This document shows positions 1 through 5,473 of a stretch of 5,473 nt of DNA, in pieces. A model generated the notes under the pieces. It saw nothing but the letters and a program-made list of their open reading frames with translations. It was not told the DNA's origin and did no database searches. Source of the stretch: OMSK01 sp902492995 (GTDB taxonomy: Bacteria; Bacillota_I; Bacilli_A; RF39; UBA660); the NCBI GenBank assembly GCA_902492995.1, contig CABUNR010000045.1, positions 1 to 5,473 on the forward strand, written 5' to 3'. The stretch's first letter is position 1, and each line of letters begins with the position of its first letter. Both the position numbers and the translations under genes were made by a program.

Positions 1-11
1 TTTTTTTTCAT
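1..11 (-). CDS. Start of a gene running off the left edge (Met-Lys-Lys...)
   Basis: Only the first codons are in the window: ATG at 11-9, then at least eight A, giving Met-Lys-Lys. AAAGGG lies 9 bases upstream at 21-26. A second in-frame ATG lies at 20-18, but it abuts the AAAGGG and is a poor start. The product cannot be inferred, although position suggests another polysaccharide gene. The A-run directly after the start codon makes the reading frame sensitive to slippage. The same arrangement is repeated at 5345. Confidence 0.5.
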
Positions 12-20
12 ATAAGTCAT

Positions 21-62
21 CCCTTTAATAAATTATATCATATCCATAAAAGTTTTTATATA
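21..62 (-). promoter_or_regulatory. Promoter and RBS in repeat copy 1
   Basis: On the minus strand the element contains TGATATAAT (40-32), an extended -10 box with no good -35 hexamer, followed by AAAGGG (26-21). Transcription from that -10 would start close to the AAAGGG and give a very short leader. A TATATAA box lies further upstream (about 63-56). Taken as an archaeal-type TATA box, it would give a start near position 33 and a leader of about 20 bases. The sequence does not settle which reading is right. Confidence 0.5.
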
Positions 63-118
63 AGAGCTTTGTTTAAATTTATGAATGATTAGAATATTTA
101 CTATACGCAACATTAATA

Positions 119-190
119 TCAATAGTTAATTTTTTTACTTAGCAATATGGCTAAAAATAAATCACCAAAATCTATTCTTGATACAATCAT
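119..190 (-). pseudogene. 23-codon ORF after wzx, probably a truncated gene start
   Basis: An ATG at 190-188 opens a frame of 23 codons (begins MIVSRIDFGDLF) ending in TGA at 121-119. An AAAGGAGAAA ribosome binding site lies at 201-210, about 13 bases upstream and just past the wzx stop. This placement is typical of a true next gene in the operon. The frame contains an A-run; removing one A would continue it about 13 codons further to TAA. The peptide resembles nothing I recognise. It may be the surviving start of a polymerase or transferase gene that was cut off when the 63-bp element joined here. A genuine small peptide is possible but less likely. Confidence 0.4.
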
Positions 191-218
191 TTTATTTATT
201 TTTCTCCTTTTATAAACA

Positions 219-1667
219 TTAATTTTTCTTTTTACCAATTTGTTTTTTTAAAATTTCCATCCACTCAAATACCATTTTATCTTTTAAAATAATTAACATT
301 ACAAAATAAGCAATTACTGAAATTCCTACTTGTACAAAAATAGATAATATATTATTAGAAATCAAATATCCAACAATTAAACTACAAATAAACATTATTA
401 TTGATGCTATGACATATTTATATGTTATTTTAATTACTTCCAAAATTTTTATTTCTTTTCTTATGAGAATAAATTGGGTTAATGTTACAGTAAATTCAGC
501 AATAACTGTTGCAATTGATGCACCTATTGACGCTAAAAATTTAATTAGTACTAAATTAAAGAAAAAATTAACTATTGCACCAACTATAACAGAAATTGTA
601 TATTTACTTTGTTGTTTTGTTGGTAATAAATATTGAGTACCAGTAACATTACTTAATCCTATTAAAACAATAATTGGACTTATTACACAAAGCAAAATAG
701 TTACCTTATCATAACCTACTCCATAAAATACTGGAACAAAATGATAAGAGACACTTATTATTCCAAACATTAAAGGAAAAGCCAACATCATTATAAATGC
801 AAACGATTTATTCATATATTTTCTAACTTTTTCCATTTCACCTTTAGCATATGTTGCAGCAATTCTCGGCATCATTACTGTTCCCAAAGATGTTGCAAGT
901 GTCATAAGCATTTTAACTATTTTTTGAGCTTGTTCATAAAAACCAACTTCAGACTTATCTGCTATAATTGTGCCAATCATTGTTTTATCTAGAACTGTAT
1001 ATATTTGTGTTGCTATTTGAGGAATAAATAACATTATAGTTGGCTTTATGTGTTTTTTTATATTTAATTCTTTAAATTTTATCTTTATCACATATTTTGG
1101 TAAATATAGCCATAATGAAAAATTTCCAAAAAATGTTGATAAAACATAAATGAGAAAATATAAATTTAAATCAGATTTATCTTTAATAAATAAAAAAATA
1201 CAAACAACGCTTATTAATTTAACTATTATATTTCTAGTTACAGTTTTTTTAAATTCCTCTAAACCCTGAAAATACCAACTTATATCAATCATATTAGCGA
1301 TTATTTCCAAAATTAAAATTTTATAATAAATATAATATTCACCTTTTAAACAAAATACCATATAAAATATAAATAGCGAAATAAATATTGTAATACATTT
1401 CATTATTAATATTTCATAAAATGATTTACTCCTTTTCTTTATATCACCTTGAAAAAAAGCAATTTCTCTTTGTCCATACAATGAAACACCAAGGGATCCA
1501 AAAAGTATAAAATAGGTTGTTATAGATAATGTATAACTATATATTCCAATATTTTCTGGTCCCAATACTCTTGATAAGTATGGAGTTGTAATTAATGGTA
1601 TTATAATTGCTAATATTTGGTAAGCAAGATTAAATGCATAATTTTTAGCTATACTTTTTTTGCCCAC
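219..1667 (-). CDS. wzx: Wzx-type polysaccharide flippase (polysaccharide biosynthesis protein)
   Basis: This integral membrane protein is predicted to flip lipid-linked glycan repeat units across the cytoplasmic membrane. It is about 482 residues, normal for the MATE/MOP-superfamily polysaccharide transporters. Roughly 12 to 14 hydrophobic segments run through its length. The N-terminus (GKKSIAKNYAFNLAYQ, then ITTPYLSRVLGPENIGIYSY) is characteristic of flippases from low-GC capsule loci, and LYGQREIAF follows as is usual. The chosen start is GTG at 1667, 11 bases after AGAAAGG (1679-1685). The longer frame to 1679 begins inside that ribosome binding site and is unlikely; TTG at 1676 is too close to it. 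The gene starts 21 bases after the glf stop, so the two are probably co-transcribed. The substrate cannot be read from sequence, but the glf and GT2 neighbours suggest a galactofuranose-containing unit. Confidence 0.93.
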   Translation of the reverse strand: MGKKSIAKNYAFNLAYQILAIIIPLITTPYLSRVLGPENIGIYSYTLSITTYFILFGSLGVSLYGQREIAFFQGDIKKRSKSFYEILIMKCITIFISLFIFYMVFCLKGEYYIYYKILILEIIANMIDISWYFQGLEEFKKTVTRNIIVKLISVVCIFLFIKDKSDLNLYFLIYVLSTFFGNFSLWLYLPKYVIKIKFKELNIKKHIKPTIMLFIPQIATQIYTVLDKTMIGTIIADKSEVGFYEQAQKIVKMLMTLATSLGTVMMPRIAATYAKGEMEKVRKYMNKSFAFIMMLAFPLMFGIISVSYHFVPVFYGVGYDKVTILLCVISPIIVLIGLSNVTGTQYLLPTKQQSKYTISVIVGAIVNFFFNLVLIKFLASIGASIATVIAEFTVTLTQFILIRKEIKILEVIKITYKYVIASIIMFICSLIVGYLISNNILSIFVQVGISVIAYFVMLIILKDKMVFEWMEILKKQIGKKKN

Positions 1668-1678
1668 TATTAACAACA

Positions 1679-1685
1679 CCTTTCT
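1679..1685 (-). promoter_or_regulatory. Ribosome binding site of wzx
   Basis: AGAAAGG on the minus strand lies between the glf stop and the wzx frame. It overlaps the most upstream candidate GTG (1679-1677), which excludes that codon. It lies 11 bases before GTG 1667, the preferred start. Confidence 0.6.
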
Positions 1686-1688
1686 TTT

Positions 1689-2792
1689 TTATTTTACTCT
1701 TTTATAAATTTCAAATGCTGATTTTATAACATCATCCATATCATAATATTTATATTCAGCTAATCTTCCACCAAATATAACATTTTTTTCATTTTTAGAT
1801 AAATCCCTATATCGTTCTGCTAAACTATTATTTTTCTCATCATTAACGGTATAGTACTTTTCCATACCTTCTACATAATCAGCTGGATATTCATATGTAA
1901 CAACGGTTTTAGGACTTGTTGTATCAAACTCAAAATGTTTATGCTCTATTACTCTTGTATAATCAACTTCATGTCCTGTATAGTTTACAACAGCATTTCC
2001 TTGATAATTTGTTATATCTAAAATTTTAGTATCAAATTTTAAACTTCTCCATTCTAATTTTCCTAATGAATAATTGAAATATTCATCTATTGGTCCTGTA
2101 TACACAATTTTATCTGCTATAGCTTTATAATAATCTATACTATCAAAATAGTTGGTATTTAATTTTACTTCAATACCTTCAAACATTTTTTCTACTAATT
2201 TAGTATAACCACCTATTGGTATTCCCTGATATTTATCATTAAAATAATTATTATCATAAGTTAATCTTACTGGTAATCTCTTAATTATAAATGCCGGTAA
2301 TTCTGTACAAGCCCTATTCCATTGTTTTTCAGTATATCCTTTAATTAATTTTTCATAAATGGTTCTTCCTACTAAACTAATAGCTTGTTCTTCTAGGTTA
2401 GATGGTAATTTTCCATCAATTTCTTTTCTTTCTTCTTCTATACGACAAATAGCATCTTCCGGTGTAAATACATCATTCCATATTTTTGAAAAAGTATTCA
2501 TATTGAATGGCATATTATATACTTCATCACCTATTCTCGCAATAGGAGAATTAGTATATCTATTAAATTCTACAAATGAATTAACATATTCCCATACATC
2601 TTTATAATCGGTATGAAATATATGAGCTCCATATTTATGTACTTGTATCCCATCAATTTCTTCGGTATATATATTTCCTGCAATGTTAGGTCTTTTCTCT
2701 ATGACAAGAACCTTTTTACCTTCTTTTTTTGCAAGATTTGCAAATGTTGCTCCAAATAATCCAGAGCCTACTATTAAATAATCATATTTCAT
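1689..2792 (-). CDS. glf: UDP-galactopyranose mutase
   Basis: This flavoenzyme interconverts UDP-galactopyranose and UDP-galactofuranose in the cytoplasm, supplying the galactofuranose donor. At 367 residues it has the usual full length of bacterial Glf. The FAD-binding Rossmann motif GSGLFG is at 9-14, followed by the acidic end of the second strand in VLVIEKRPNIAGN (28-40). The family signature YGAHIFHT is at 54-61. EKQWNRA is in the middle, then LPVRLTYDNNYFNDKYQGIP, and near the C-terminus FGGRLAEYKYYDMD (340-353), the conserved FAD-contacting end. The ATG at 2792 is preceded by AAAGGAAGGA (2805-2814), a strong site about 12 bases away. No frameshift or missing motif is seen. Its own promoter lies in the AT-rich region upstream, and wzx follows 21 bases after the stop. 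It should provide donor substrate to the GT2 enzyme at 3635-4570. Confidence 0.98.
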   Translation of the reverse strand: MKYDYLIVGSGLFGATFANLAKKEGKKVLVIEKRPNIAGNIYTEEIDGIQVHKYGAHIFHTDYKDVWEYVNSFVEFNRYTNSPIARIGDEVYNMPFNMNTFSKIWNDVFTPEDAICRIEEERKEIDGKLPSNLEEQAISLVGRTIYEKLIKGYTEKQWNRACTELPAFIIKRLPVRLTYDNNYFNDKYQGIPIGGYTKLVEKMFEGIEVKLNTNYFDSIDYYKAIADKIVYTGPIDEYFNYSLGKLEWRSLKFDTKILDITNYQGNAVVNYTGHEVDYTRVIEHKHFEFDTTSPKTVVTYEYPADYVEGMEKYYTVNDEKNNSLAERYRDLSKNEKNVIFGGRLAEYKYYDMDDVIKSAFEIYKRVK

Positions 2793-2833
2793 ATATTATC
2801 AAATTCCTTCCTTTAAATTTCTATCAATTTTTA

Positions 2834-2861
2834 TATATAATATACTTAAGATAATTGTTAA
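2834..2861 (-). promoter_or_regulatory. Possible glf-wzx promoter
   Basis: On the minus strand TTAACA (2861-2856, one mismatch to TTGACA) is separated by 16 bases from TATATA (2839-2834). It lies about 40 bases upstream of the glf ATG. The region is so AT-rich that a chance match is possible. A promoter is needed here, since an opposing transposase relic separates glf from the upstream GT2 gene. Confidence 0.4.
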
Positions 2862-2869
2862 TTATATAT

Positions 2870-3481
2870 TTGGTTTACTGTAAATTTGACAACTCTTTTG
2901 AAGCTTACAACAGCAATTTTATCTTTAATTGCTTATTGGTTGGTTTAAACTTAAACTATAACAAACAATTTTTTTTAACTTCGTTTGTGTTAAAAATCTT
3001 GTTTTAAACTTCCAAATAAAATGAATATTGAATCAATTAAACTTTTTGAATTCAAATCAACGACATTGAAAGATAAGCTAGTAATTTAATAAAAAAAAAG
3101 ACAATGCTATTATTTTAATTCTAAGTATTGCTGATATAATTGTTATTATTATCAGTTCTGAAATTAGTAACGTTAACCACTTTAGCAATTTAAATCAAGT
3201 TTTAACATTTACTGGCATGGACCTATCTGAAACCTTTAATACATAAATCTACTAAAATGAGTAGCTGAGGTTCGTCTTTACTTCATTATTATCTTATTCT
3301 TGTAGTAAATAATGTTCAATTAAATACTAAAAATTTCATAATTATTAGTGCAAGAAAAGATTTCAAGTTAAAATATATTGCATTAATTTAGGCCATTGTA
3401 TTGATAAACTAATTAAAATTATCTTTTATAAGTTAAAGAATAATATCAAATTTAATTTAAACTAATTTTCAAAGAAGCTGA
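2870..3481 (+). pseudogene. Decayed IS110-family transposase (relic)
   Basis: The plus strand encodes scattered but ordered pieces of an IS110/IS116/IS902 transposase. From about 2870 (frame of 2870), KFDNSFEAYNSNFIF and LLVGLNLNY resemble the part after the DEDD nuclease strand (the FEATGHYH...L...G region). From 3091, in another frame, NAIILILSIADIIVIIISSE and EISNVNHFSNLNQVLTFTG match the Transposase_20 core (ILSIPGI...EIGDI..F....L.AFAGLDPS). After a one-base shift near 3244, KSTKMSS-stop-GSSLLHYYL matches the K.RMSKRGS.YLRY motif, and the tail runs to TGA at 3479-3481. There are many in-frame stops and at least two frameshifts. About 600 bases remain of a usual 1.2 kb: the N-terminal nuclease start and a central part are missing. 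It cannot encode an active enzyme. It lies opposite to the glycan genes, between GT2 and glf. Confidence 0.82.
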
Positions 3482-3634
3482 TTATTTTATTGCCTTCATT
3501 ACCAAAAGAGCTCCATTACAATAATCTCACTTACATAATGTTGTTATGTCATATCTAAAACAATAATTATGGTTATTATACATTCAAATATTTTAAAAAA
3601 ATTTATTTCTACATTACTAATTCATCTACCATCT
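3482..3634. other. Stretch after the transposase relic with no gene seen
   Basis: No frame longer than about 20 codons with recognisable content is present on either strand. A 6-bp perfect hairpin lies at 3533-3549 (ACATAA, 5-base loop, TTATGT) without a T-run, so it is not a convincing terminator for the GT2 gene. The stretch is probably the distal part of the old insertion plus decayed flanking sequence. Confidence 0.5.
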
Positions 3635-4570
3635 TTATAAATTAAATCTTTTTTTAAAATTTGTTACATTATACAATTTAAACATAAACACAAGTAATGC
3701 TTTATGTATTATAAAAAATTTTTTTAAACGCTTTTTGCACTCTATTTTAAATAATAATTTAATAGATATTAATTGCCATTTAATAAACGTTTTTAATGCA
3801 TAAAATATTCCAAAATATGTTCTTTCATTAATTAAGTTGTTTCTAATCATATAATAATAGAAATTTATTCTATTTGGATTAACTTCCTCATAAATTGATA
3901 AATTTTTTGAAATATTCCTTTTATGAATAACCTTACTATTTCCAATAAAATACGCTGGCCCATAATACTTATTTAACCTTAAAGTATATTCCGTATCATC
4001 ACCCCATATAAAATAATCTTTAACTGGTAAACCAACTTTCTTTATTGCATTAGAATTTATTAATAATGAAACAAAAGTTGCTTCTTTAATCTTTACAATT
4101 CCATTTTCTAAAAATTCATACCAATTTGGGTAACCATTTTCTGAATTGTCTGTATTAATATTTGGTACATTCATAAATTCACCATTTGCACCATACACAG
4201 TACTTGCAAAAAAAGAAAATTCATTATTAACTATTTTTATTGCATTTATTAATTTTTCTAATGAATCTTTAACTGGAATTGTATCGTCATCCATTATCCA
4301 AACAAAGTCTGATCCTATTTCAATTGCTTTTTTTATTCCTTCGTAAAAGCCCCCTGCTCCTCCTATATTTTTATTTAATTTTACATATAAAACATTTTTA
4401 TTACTTAAAATATTTTTTTCTTTTAAAAATTCTTCAGTTCCGTCTGTAGAATTATTATCAATTAATATTAATCTATTAATTTTATAAGACTGATTTAGAA
4501 TTGCTTCTATACATTCTAATAGTAAATTTTTTCTATTATACGTTACAACTACAGCATTAATTTTTTTCAA
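3635..4570 (-). CDS. GT2 glycosyltransferase, galactofuranosyl/rhamnosyltransferase-like
   Basis: This GT-A fold family 2 glycosyltransferase is predicted to add a sugar from a nucleotide donor to a lipid-linked glycan at the cytoplasmic face. With the TTG start it has 311 residues, typical of the GlfT2-like/rhamnosyltransferase subgroup. In order it shows the first strand AVVVTYNRK (residues 6-14), IDNNSTDGT (37-45), NIGGAGGFYEG (68-78), the metal-binding DDD of WIMDDDT (94-96), WGDDTEY (189-195) with the likely catalytic Asp/Glu, and a conserved His (216). NIGGAGGF and WGDDTEY are typical of galactofuranosyltransferase relatives, and glf nearby supports that donor. Start choice: the GTG at 4579 shares a base with the AAGGAG site (4579-4584), whereas TTG at 4570 lies 8 bases after it. 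The basic, divergent C-terminal tail may aid membrane association. The acceptor is unknown, and rhamnose as donor remains possible. Confidence 0.92.
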   Translation of the reverse strand: MKKINAVVVTYNRKNLLLECIEAILNQSYKINRLILIDNNSTDGTEEFLKEKNILSNKNVLYVKLNKNIGGAGGFYEGIKKAIEIGSDFVWIMDDDTIPVKDSLEKLINAIKIVNNEFSFFASTVYGANGEFMNVPNINTDNSENGYPNWYEFLENGIVKIKEATFVSLLINSNAIKKVGLPVKDYFIWGDDTEYTLRLNKYYGPAYFIGNSKVIHKRNISKNLSIYEEVNPNRINFYYYMIRNNLINERTYFGIFYALKTFIKWQLISIKLLFKIECKKRLKKFFIIHKALLVFMFKLYNVTNFKKRFNL

Positions 4571-4578
4571 ATTTCTCA

Positions 4579-4584
4579 CTCCTT
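4579..4584 (-). promoter_or_regulatory. Ribosome binding site deciding the GT2 start
   Basis: AAGGAG on the minus strand is a near-consensus site. Its last base is the first base of the candidate GTG (4579-4577), so that codon cannot be the start. TTG at 4570 lies at an ideal 8-base spacing. Confidence 0.75.
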
Positions 4585-4597
4585 AAATGAATTTTTG

Positions 4598-4626
4598 ATT
4601 ATATATTATATTCATGTTTTCATCAA
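4598..4626 (-). promoter_or_regulatory. Promoter of the GT2 gene
   Basis: On the minus strand TTGATG (4626-4621) is followed after exactly 17 bases by a consensus TATAAT (4603-4598). Transcription would start near 4591, leaving about 20 bases of leader containing the AAGGAG site. Spacing and hexamers fit a bacterial housekeeping sigma factor. The AT-richness of the region lowers the weight of the match. Confidence 0.6.
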
Positions 4627-4694
4627 ATACTTAATAACCATCTTTTTATGTTGATCGAAGAATAAATTATTTTACTTCGTTATTTCATATCACT

Positions 4695-5345
4695 ATAAAC
4701 AATTATTTTTTTTATGCTTAACATCTTTTAAATTAGTTTTTTTATAAATTTATTTAATACTTCAAAAACGTACTTTTTTAAATTAAGTAATGCTTATTCC
4801 ACAAATTTATATAATTTGAAATTCCTTCATCAATTTTCTTTATAATATATTTCTTATAATCATCAAATTCAACTTTATTTTTTATTACAACTAGCAACAA
4901 ATATTTCTAAACACTTCTGCATTGTACTATTCAATTAAATATACATAATTGATATTTTGTCATTTATATTTTCTTAATTTAAGTAATCTATAATTTTTCT
5001 GCTTTTATATTTTGATTTTTTAACAAATTTTTTTCTTTTCAACATAATGTTTAATTAAAATAAACTTGAGAACATTATATACTAAAACATCTATTTTTTC
5101 AACATTTTCAGCCAACTTTGTTAATCCTTTTTTTTATTCACTAACAATAATTTATAATATTTCTTTTGAAAGAAGTCATTTTTATCATACGTAATAAAGA
5201 ATATAAATTAAAAATTATTCAAGAAAAAAATAATGATTTAAATAATTATTCTTATTCTAAAATAGTTTTTTTACTGAATTTACCAAAGAACATTTAATTA
5301 AATTATTGTAAGAACTAAATAGAAAGACTATGTATTTTTTTTCAT
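4695..5345 (-). pseudogene. Heavily decayed gene downstream of repeat copy 2, possibly a glycosyltransferase
   Basis: The frame starts at ATG 5345-5343 in the 63-bp repeat and, as written, stops after five codons (MKKNT). With one base added to the A8 run it continues as YIVFLFSSYNNLIKC and SLVNSVKKLF to a stop at 5257. Further coding-like pieces follow in shifting frames: YDKNDFFQKKYYKLLL (from 5189), GLTKLAENVEKIDVLVYNV (5127 to stop at 5020), KVEFDDYKKYIIKKIDEGIS then NYINLWNKHYLI (about 4882-4778), YVFEVLNKFIKK (from 4772) and TNLKDVKHKKNN to TAG at 4695. Several breaks fall at A-runs (A8 at the start, A8 near 5128-5135, A7 near 4737-4743), as slippage would leave them. At least five frame changes and extra stops exclude a working product. 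The N-terminal SYNN...NSVKKL is reminiscent of GT2 enzymes, but the rest I do not recognise. It could be one gene of about 210 codons or parts of two. Confidence 0.6.
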
Positions 5346-5397
5346 ATAAGTCATCCCTTTAATAAATTATATCATATCCATAAAAGTTTTTATATAA
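5335..5397 (-). repeat. 63-bp direct repeat, copy 2
   Basis: This segment is identical to 1-63 over all 63 bases and in the same orientation, 5334 bases away. It spans the promoter region, AAAGGG site, ATG (5345-5343) and A8 run of the decayed gene. The identity stops exactly at the end of the A-run on the gene side and inside the T-tract of the terminator on the upstream side. Such conservation next to a decayed gene implies recent duplication, gene conversion or selection on the element. Confidence 0.97.
5355..5396 (-). promoter_or_regulatory. Promoter and RBS in repeat copy 2
   Basis: On the minus strand TGATATAAT (5374-5366) is an extended -10 box, and AAAGGG (5360-5355) lies 9 bases before the ATG. 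No good -35 is present. As in copy 1, the -10 lies so near the AAAGGG that the leader would be very short. The TTTATATA box (about 5398-5391), read as an archaeal TATA box, would fit the leader length better. Confidence 0.5.
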
Positions 5398-5419
5398 AAA
5401 AAGCTAAATTACTTAGCTT
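5396..5419 (-). terminator. Intrinsic terminator of a gene beyond the right edge
   Basis: A perfect 7-bp stem (AAGCTAA, loop GTAAT on the minus strand, TTAGCTT) is followed on the minus strand by a run of seven T (5402-5396). No T-run follows on the plus strand, so it acts in the minus direction only. Its T-tract runs directly into the promoter of repeat copy 2, separating the upstream transcript from the polysaccharide genes. Confidence 0.8.
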
Positions 5420-5432
5420 GAACTGATAAAAT

Positions 5433-5468
5433 AAAAGTAGACACAAAAATAGAATGTGATCTACTTTT
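5433..5468. repeat. Imperfect palindrome, possible bidirectional terminator or insertion-sequence end
   Basis: AAAAGTAGA (5433-5441) pairs perfectly with TCTACTTTT (5460-5468). CACA (5442-5445) pairs with TGTG (5455-5458) past a single bulged A at 5459, leaving a 9-base loop. T-runs follow on the plus strand and a T-rich tail on the minus strand, so it could terminate transcription both ways. The arms begin or end in TG/CA (TGTGATCTAC and its counterpart), as do the ends of some IS3-type elements, so the remains of an insertion-sequence end are an alternative. The window stops before this can be judged. Confidence 0.55.
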
Positions 5469-5473
5469 TTAAT

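Larger units (their letters stand above)
1..63 (-). repeat. 63-bp direct repeat, copy 1 (promoter/RBS/start-codon element)
   Basis: These 63 bases are identical to 5335-5397, in the same orientation, with no mismatch. The match begins in the run of eight T at the window edge, so copy 1 may extend further left. It ends at 63, where G replaces A. Read on the minus strand, the element holds an AT-rich promoter-like region with TGATATAAT, then AAAGGG, a start codon ATG (11-9) and a run of at least eight A. It is therefore a duplicated gene-start segment rather than a transposon end. Just beyond the match both copies share AGCT near the same place, so some similarity may continue with gaps. Confidence 0.97.

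Noticed and set aside
409..636. Plus-strand open frame of 75 codons inside wzx
   Set aside because: It is antisense to a clear membrane protein, has no ribosome binding site and no recognisable content.
2359..2607. Plus-strand open frame of 82 codons inside glf
   Set aside because: It is antisense to the conserved central part of Glf and is explained by codon bias of the real gene.
2870..3481. TGA read as tryptophan (Mollicutes-type code) to open the broken frames
   Set aside because: The intact genes use TGG for tryptophan, and the relic also has TAA and TAG stops and frameshifts.
3533..3549. Hairpin ACATAA/TTATGT as terminator of the GT2 gene
   Set aside because: It has a short AT-rich stem, no T-run, and lies about 85 bases past the stop.
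4146..4346. Plus-strand open frame of 66 codons inside GT2
   Set aside because: It is antisense to the catalytic domain, with no ribosome binding site.
4656..4679. CGAAG/CTTCG inverted repeat upstream of the GT2 promoter as an operator
   Set aside because: It has only five pairs around a 14-base spacer, as expected by chance in such sequence.
4695..5345. Frameshifts as mere sequencing errors in homopolymers
   Set aside because: The three intact genes contain many A/T-runs of similar length without breaks, and the decayed region also has in-frame stop codons that single-base length errors do not explain. It is not fully excluded without reads.
1..5397. The 63-bp repeats as terminal repeats of a composite transposon
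   Set aside because: They contain a promoter, RBS and start codon, have no terminal inverted repeats or target duplication visible, and no intact transposase lies between them. The IS110 family does not use such ends.

Overview
The window is very AT-rich and carries a piece of a surface-polysaccharide (capsule or O-antigen-like) locus. All three intact genes lie on the minus strand. In transcription order they are a galactofuranosyltransferase-like GT2 enzyme (3635-4570), UDP-galactopyranose mutase Glf (1689-2792) and a Wzx-type flippase (219-1667). Tryptophan is read from TGG, the stops are TAA, and Shine-Dalgarno sites are strong (AAGGAG, AAAGGAAGG). This fits a low-GC bacterium such as a Firmicute or Fusobacterium. 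An AT-rich methanogen with bacterial-style glycan genes cannot be excluded, because a TTTATATA-type box lies in the repeated promoter segment.

Layout from right to left, the direction of transcription. The right edge (5396-5468) holds a large imperfect palindrome and an intrinsic terminator for a gene outside the window. Next comes a 63-bp element (5335-5397) with a promoter-like region, a ribosome binding site, an ATG and a run of eight A. It leads into a badly decayed reading frame (4695-5345). The GT2 gene follows with its own promoter, then about 840 bases without an intact gene. Most of that stretch is a relic of an IS110-family transposase on the opposite strand (2870-3481). Glf and wzx then sit 21 bases apart as an operon. 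After wzx a well-formed ribosome binding site starts a frame that stops after 23 codons (119-190). The window ends in a second, exact copy of the 63-bp element (1-63), which supplies the start of another gene beyond the left edge.

The three enzymes form a coherent set. Glf makes UDP-galactofuranose, the GT2 enzyme would transfer galactofuranose (or a similar sugar) to a lipid-linked glycan, and Wzx would flip the finished unit across the membrane. No Wzy polymerase or initiating sugar-phosphate transferase is visible, so the locus must extend further or be incomplete.

The most unusual feature is the pair of exact 63-bp gene-start elements in the same orientation bounding a 5.3-kb glycan module that contains several broken genes. 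This looks like a locus shaped by homologous exchange at duplicated promoter/start-codon segments, with a homopolymer directly after the start codon that could allow slippage.
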